A stretch of 25,578 nt of DNA, from contig JAWWBX010000022.1 in assembly GCA_033720735.1 (NCBI GenBank), positions 1 to 25,578 of the forward strand, in the 5' to 3' direction. A program made the position numbers and the translations under genes. The notes beneath the pieces are model-generated. The model did no database searches and was not told the origin of the DNA. It saw nothing but the letters and a program-made list of their open reading frames with translations. How positions within the stretch are numbered: the first letter of the stretch is position 1; each line of letters starts with the position of its first letter. Positions 22,805 to 25,578 of this stretch are shown one piece after another. The stretch is from B8-G4 sp033720735 (lineage in GTDB: Bacteria; Bacteroidota; Bacteroidia; Chitinophagales; Saprospiraceae).

Positions 22805-23424
22805 AGCACCGATCGCAATGCGCGGACGGTCTGGATCACGGCCAGCAGCGCAAAGATCGTGGCAACGGTGGGAGCCAGGTACCTGAGTACTTTTCCTGAT
22901 TTGGAGGAAGCATAGATCCCGATCCTGGCATAGGTCAGAAGGATCAGAATTGTTCCCGAAAGCACGCCGAGGCTGAATACGCAGATCAACAGATTGTCGT
23001 CGAGGTCGATCAGCTCGATGGAAGAAAGGTAGATGGCATAGAAGATCCAATACGGAAAGGCGAGGAGGTTGAGGCTGGAGACGATCACACCTTTCATAAA
23101 GCCCTGGGCTCTCGTCGCTTTCACACGGGCCGGGGGTTGATTGCCCCGTCGGTAAAAATAGATGGCTAGTCCGATGAAGACGGGAATGGACGCCCAGGTC
23201 AGTACCTGGCCAATCACCGGACTGTCGGCCAGGATCCGGGCAAACTTGAGGGAGATCAGGGCCTGGATCCATTCGATGAGTGCGGCCCCGATGGCGACCC
23301 AAACGGACGCCCGGAATCCCTGGCGGATCGCAGTTTCAGCCGTCGCGACGTTGATGGTGCCAAACGGGATGGAGCCGATAAAGCTCAGGATCATGCCGAG
23401 ACCGAAATGTATCAACCACGTCAT
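22801..23424 (-). CDS. LysE-family amino-acid/metabolite exporter
   Basis: 207 residues from the ATG at 23424, which makes an ATGA overlap with the ligase gene; the frame extends far upstream into that gene and was cut back. Six hydrophobic helices are visible, with the LysE/RhtB N-terminal pattern of glycine and small residues (FGLGMILSFIGSIPFGTINVATAETAIRQG) and the conserved central loop before ASIPVFIGLAIYFYRRG. Family members export amino acids or derivatives through the inner membrane. As the last gene of the DinB-like/NRDE/ATP-grasp/LysE operon, it may export the product of the ligase, which is inference. Confidence 0.82.
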   Translation of the reverse strand: MTWLIHFGLGMILSFIGSIPFGTINVATAETAIRQGFRASVWVAIGAALIEWIQALISLKFARILADSPVIGQVLTWASIPVFIGLAIYFYRRGNQPPARVKATRAQGFMKGVIVSSLNLLAFPYWIFYAIYLSSIELIDLDDNLLICVFSLGVLSGTILILLTYARIGIYASSKSGKVLRYLAPTVATIFALLAVIQTVRALRSVL

Positions 23425-24485
23425 GACACGGCGTCCGGAGAGAGTCTGGCAGATCGTTTGTAAGCGAAGTGCGCACGCAAGGCGCGGAGTGTTGCGCCCA
23501 GAGACATGGTCTGGACGCCCAGTTGGCGTTGTTCGCCGGCGATGCGCCGCATCAATGCCCATTGTTTCCACAGGTCGCGGTATGCGCGCCAAACGGGGTA
23601 GGTGGGGTCGTAGATATGCGCCGGCTCACTGCCTGCCCCGTTAAATTCCAGGATCTTGAAACGCCTTCCTTGCCTGAGATCCTCTACAGACCGCGCTCGC
23701 AGGTCAAAGCGGCCAAATCGGACGCCTGGCATAGCGCGCATGAGACTGACCATTTGTCGCTCGAGATCCTCGTCGATGAGGTGGTTGGCATTGAGAAATT
23801 TGGTACCCCGGCAATGATTGCCAATGGGTTCGAGGCGTATTTCCTCGCCGGCGGCAGGCACGCGGTCCAGATCCTGGCGGTGACAGAGTTTAGTCCATTG
23901 CAGACGTGCCCGCGGTTTGGTGCGGATCAGCGCACGCAGGCTGGTGCGGCCGTCACCACGTACCGCAAGGAACTGCTTTTGGCAAACGGATGTGAGCCCA
24001 TTCTCCCCTGAAATCGGCAGGTCATAGCATAAAATGCTGAATTCCAGTGGATAATCAATATATTCCTGGATGATCACTTCAAATCGTGTATCGGCCAGAT
24101 ATGCCGCAAGATCGTCGGCATTGTTCAGGAGTGCCACGTTGAATCCACGCTCACCGACATTTGGTTTGGCGATGACGGGAAATTGTAATTGTGACGCCCT
24201 GAGCTGCTGCAAAACGTCCTCTAACGACGTACCTGTCGCGACGTAGACCGTGATAGGGAGATACTCTGCGGGGATCTTTTCGTTGATTCTTCGCTTTGAT
24301 TCTCCAAAAAAGCCACTGGTTTCAATCCCGGGATTGATCGCGGTAAAAAACAACAGGTCGCGAGCGCGGAATGCTTGCCACAACCAGAAGAACACCACCG
24401 GGATGTTGGTAATGTAGGCCGGCCAGAACTCCCAATTGGTAAGCCTGATCAGCAGAGGATGATATTTAAGGGTTCGACGCCACAC
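23421..24485 (-). CDS. ATP-grasp ligase (D-Ala-D-Ala-ligase-like), unknown product
   Basis: 354 residues with a GTG start at 24485, inside the NRDE gene (20-base overlap). The N-terminal segment WEFWPAYITNIPVVFFWLWQ contains a hydrophobic stretch that may associate with the membrane, and the following FTAINPGIETSGFFGESK block belongs to a recognisable but uncharacterised group. ATP-grasp features follow: Lys107 in VIAKPNVGERG, Glu141 in QEYIDYPLE, Asp261 in GRFDLRA, and the metal-binding Glu280/Asn282 in LEFNGAG. Such enzymes join a carboxylate to an amine through an acyl phosphate. With a LysE exporter just downstream, it probably makes a small amide or peptide. The substrates are unknown. 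Confidence 0.8.
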   Translation of the reverse strand: MWRRTLKYHPLLIRLTNWEFWPAYITNIPVVFFWLWQAFRARDLLFFTAINPGIETSGFFGESKRRINEKIPAEYLPITVYVATGTSLEDVLQQLRASQLQFPVIAKPNVGERGFNVALLNNADDLAAYLADTRFEVIIQEYIDYPLEFSILCYDLPISGENGLTSVCQKQFLAVRGDGRTSLRALIRTKPRARLQWTKLCHRQDLDRVPAAGEEIRLEPIGNHCRGTKFLNANHLIDEDLERQMVSLMRAMPGVRFGRFDLRARSVEDLRQGRRFKILEFNGAGSEPAHIYDPTYPVWRAYRDLWKQWALMRRIAGEQRQLGVQTMSLGATLRALRAHFAYKRSARLSPDAVS

Positions 24486-25197
24486 CGTGCGTGATGTCTA
24501 TCGTTTGCAGGTGATCGTTGGCCGGATCGCGCAGGTCAAGATAGCGAAATGTGAGGGTGTCCCCTTGCCTCGCCACCGAAGAGATGCTCAGGGTGCGGAC
24601 CTTGCCCTTGCGGTTCATGACCAGGTCGTTTGCTGCATCACCGCGTCCTCCATAACGGTGGAAGTCAATGATGTCGTCCTGCACGGGTACAGGATGCGCG
24701 GCACGCCAGGTGGCAAAGAGCTCGCGGCGCCATACACGCACAGGTGGGGGATACAGCGTGACCGATGACCAGAAGTGTGGTGCCAGTGGGTCCAGGGCGG
24801 TGAGTTCTGTATCCAAACCATCCCAGATCAACTGCTCAAGCTTATCGCCGCTGCGCAGAACCAGCGTGAATGGTGCTGTTCTGCTGAAGTCGTATTCCGC
24901 CGCGAAACGGCGCGTGTCGTGATAGTCGAACGAGGTAAGCACGACCGTCCCGCGGCTGTCGCTGTAGCGGGGATGCGGTGTAAATGGCTCCCGGGCGCCA
25001 TTCAACAAGCAGCAGATGGTACCCCGATCCGAAACCGCAAACCAGCTGCCACCGGACAACGGATCCTGTGGAAAGCTGATCTGCACCTCACCACGCTGCT
25101 GGTGCGCCACAGTCACCGCATGACGTGCCGGGGCCTCGTCGCGATTGGAGGTCAGGATAAAACCGTGTTCGGTCGGGAGATAGCTTACTGTGCACAT
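24466..25197 (-). CDS. NRDE-family protein (TANGO2 homologue)
   Basis: 243 residues. The N-terminus has the hallmarks of the family: MCTVSYL at 1-7, then LTSNRDEAPAR (15-25) with the Asn-Arg-Asp-Glu motif, GGSWFAV (49-55) and LLNGAREP (64-71). The cysteine at position 2 is conserved and in related N-terminal-nucleophile folds would be exposed after removal of Met. The animal homologue TANGO2 has been linked to heme handling and lipid metabolism; bacterial roles are unsettled. It overlaps the upstream DinB-like frame by 13 bases and the ligase gene by 20, so it is part of the operon. Full length for the family. Confidence 0.9.
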   Translation of the reverse strand: MCTVSYLPTEHGFILTSNRDEAPARHAVTVAHQQRGEVQISFPQDPLSGGSWFAVSDRGTICCLLNGAREPFTPHPRYSDSRGTVVLTSFDYHDTRRFAAEYDFSRTAPFTLVLRSGDKLEQLIWDGLDTELTALDPLAPHFWSSVTLYPPPVRVWRRELFATWRAAHPVPVQDDIIDFHRYGGRGDAANDLVMNRKGKVRTLSISSVARQGDTLTFRYLDLRDPANDHLQTIDITHGVASNP

Positions 25198-25535
25198 ATG
25201 CCCTGCTTGTACTTCACGGTCGATGGGGCGACGCCAAAGTGTGCGGGCAAAGGAATGTCTGGGGCAATGATCGCCAGTCCGATCTTGATGATGGCGAGGT
25301 GGTGGATGGTGTGTTCAATGTTGTAGATGAGCTCGCGTTCGAGGCTGGAATCCACGCACACATGCTGCGCATCGTCAAAATGTTCGGTACAGACCAGGCG
25401 ACAGTTGACATTGCCTTCGAGATCCAGAATGCGTTTGGCCAGGACGTCGATGAGACGGCTCGCGTGACCGCAATCACACGCGCCCGCGTCGCAGCGCCAT
25501 GCTGTAACGTTCGGTGGGGGAAGGGTTTTCTTGAG
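25185..25535 (-). CDS. DinB-like four-helix protein, 3' part without a visible start
   Basis: About 116 codons are open between an in-frame TAG at 25536-25538 and the TAA at 25185, with no acceptable start codon near the 5' end. The C-terminal half looks like real protein of the DinB superfamily: RELIYNIEHTIHHLAIIKIG carries the EHxxHH metal-site pattern, and PLPAHFGVAPSTVKY is a tail I associate with a conserved Bacteroidota group of about 150-180 residues. The N-terminal 30 codons (cysteine-rich, VTAWRCDAGACDCG) do not look like the family, so the reading frame may be shifted there, or the gene is decayed. It overlaps the NRDE start by 13 bases, as a first operon gene would. Confidence 0.5.
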   Translation of the reverse strand, partial: LKKTLPPPNVTAWRCDAGACDCGHASRLIDVLAKRILDLEGNVNCRLVCTEHFDDAQHVCVDSSLERELIYNIEHTIHHLAIIKIGLAIIAPDIPLPAHFGVAPSTVKYKQGICAQ

Positions 25536-25544
25536 CTACGCCGC

Positions 25545-25570
25545 GAGCGGCCGCTCCGCCCTCTCGAGAG
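25545..25570. repeat. Two adjacent perfect palindromes at the right edge
   Basis: GAGCGGCCGCTC (25545-25556) and CTCTCGAGAG (25561-25570) are each perfect palindromes four bases apart. They lie exactly where the DinB-like reading frame breaks down. They may be part of an element that entered the gene's 5' region, or coincidence in G+C-rich sequence; the window ends before this can be judged. Confidence 0.4.
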
Positions 25571-25578
25571 CGATCTCC

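Noticed and set aside
25214..25477. 87-codon minus-strand frame with Ser/Thr-rich product
   Set aside because: It is out of frame with the DinB-like C-terminal sequence, which carries the EHxxHH and FGVAPST motifs, so it is a shadow.

Overview
The window looks like a chromosomal segment from a member of the Bacteroidota, probably of the Saprospiria type; the phylum is well supported and the class is a guess. The signs are two secreted proteins with Por/type IX C-terminal sorting domains, two ECF sigma/anti-sigma modules, a DAHP synthase fused to chorismate mutase, promoters of the TTTG-N19/20-TAnnTTTG kind, few Shine-Dalgarno sites, and dense gene packing with many 4-base ATGA overlaps. There is no rRNA, tRNA, prophage, transposase or CRISPR array.

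Layout, left to right. (1) 1-641 is the 3' part of a dehydrogenase of the dihydrodipicolinate-reductase fold. (2) 642-1034 has no protein gene but holds a promoter, a highly structured RNA candidate with a three-way junction, and a strong intrinsic terminator. (3) 1035-2539 (+) carries acylphosphatase, a SRPBCC lipoprotein and a SAM methyltransferase. (4) 2550-7837 (-) reads as an ECF sigma factor, a membrane anti-sigma/TonB-like protein and two tandem arylsulfotransferase-like type IX cargo proteins. (5) 7956-11223 (-) is a phenylalanine/tyrosine operon: pheA, an aminotransferase and DAHP synthase-chorismate mutase. It is preceded by a promoter, a 22-codon Phe/Tyr-rich leader peptide, an antiterminator segment and an intrinsic terminator ending 7 bases before pheA, which together form a complete attenuator. 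(6) 11320-15327 (+) is an LVIVD-repeat lipoprotein, an outer-membrane beta-barrel protein, a second ECF sigma factor and a membrane-anchored beta-barrel protein placed as its anti-sigma factor. (7) 15402-16787 is a MATE transporter. (8) 16788-17066 is a palindromic and tandem-repeat block.

(9) 17104-19629 (+) is a tightly overlapping trio: a KdsA-like synthase, a transaldolase-CBS fusion and a KdsC-like HAD phosphatase. The middle protein carries the KdsD-type CBS pair but has a transaldolase-fold domain where the sugar isomerase normally sits. Both the synthase and the aldolase have unusual active-site residues. This is the best candidate for an undescribed pathway, either a variant KDO route or a different ulosonic acid. 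(10) 19626-20192 (-) is a small outer-membrane protein. (11) 20256-22804 (+) is a GNAT acyltransferase, a PlsC acyltransferase and an alpha/beta hydrolase, which suggests an aminolipid (glycine- or ornithine-lipid) pathway. (12) 22801-25578 (-) is a four-gene overlapping operon: a DinB-like fragment, an NRDE/TANGO2 protein, an ATP-grasp ligase and a LysE-type exporter. Ligase plus exporter suggests a small amino-acid-derived product that is made and secreted.

All functions are read from sequence motifs and remembered family patterns; no search, alignment or folding program was run.
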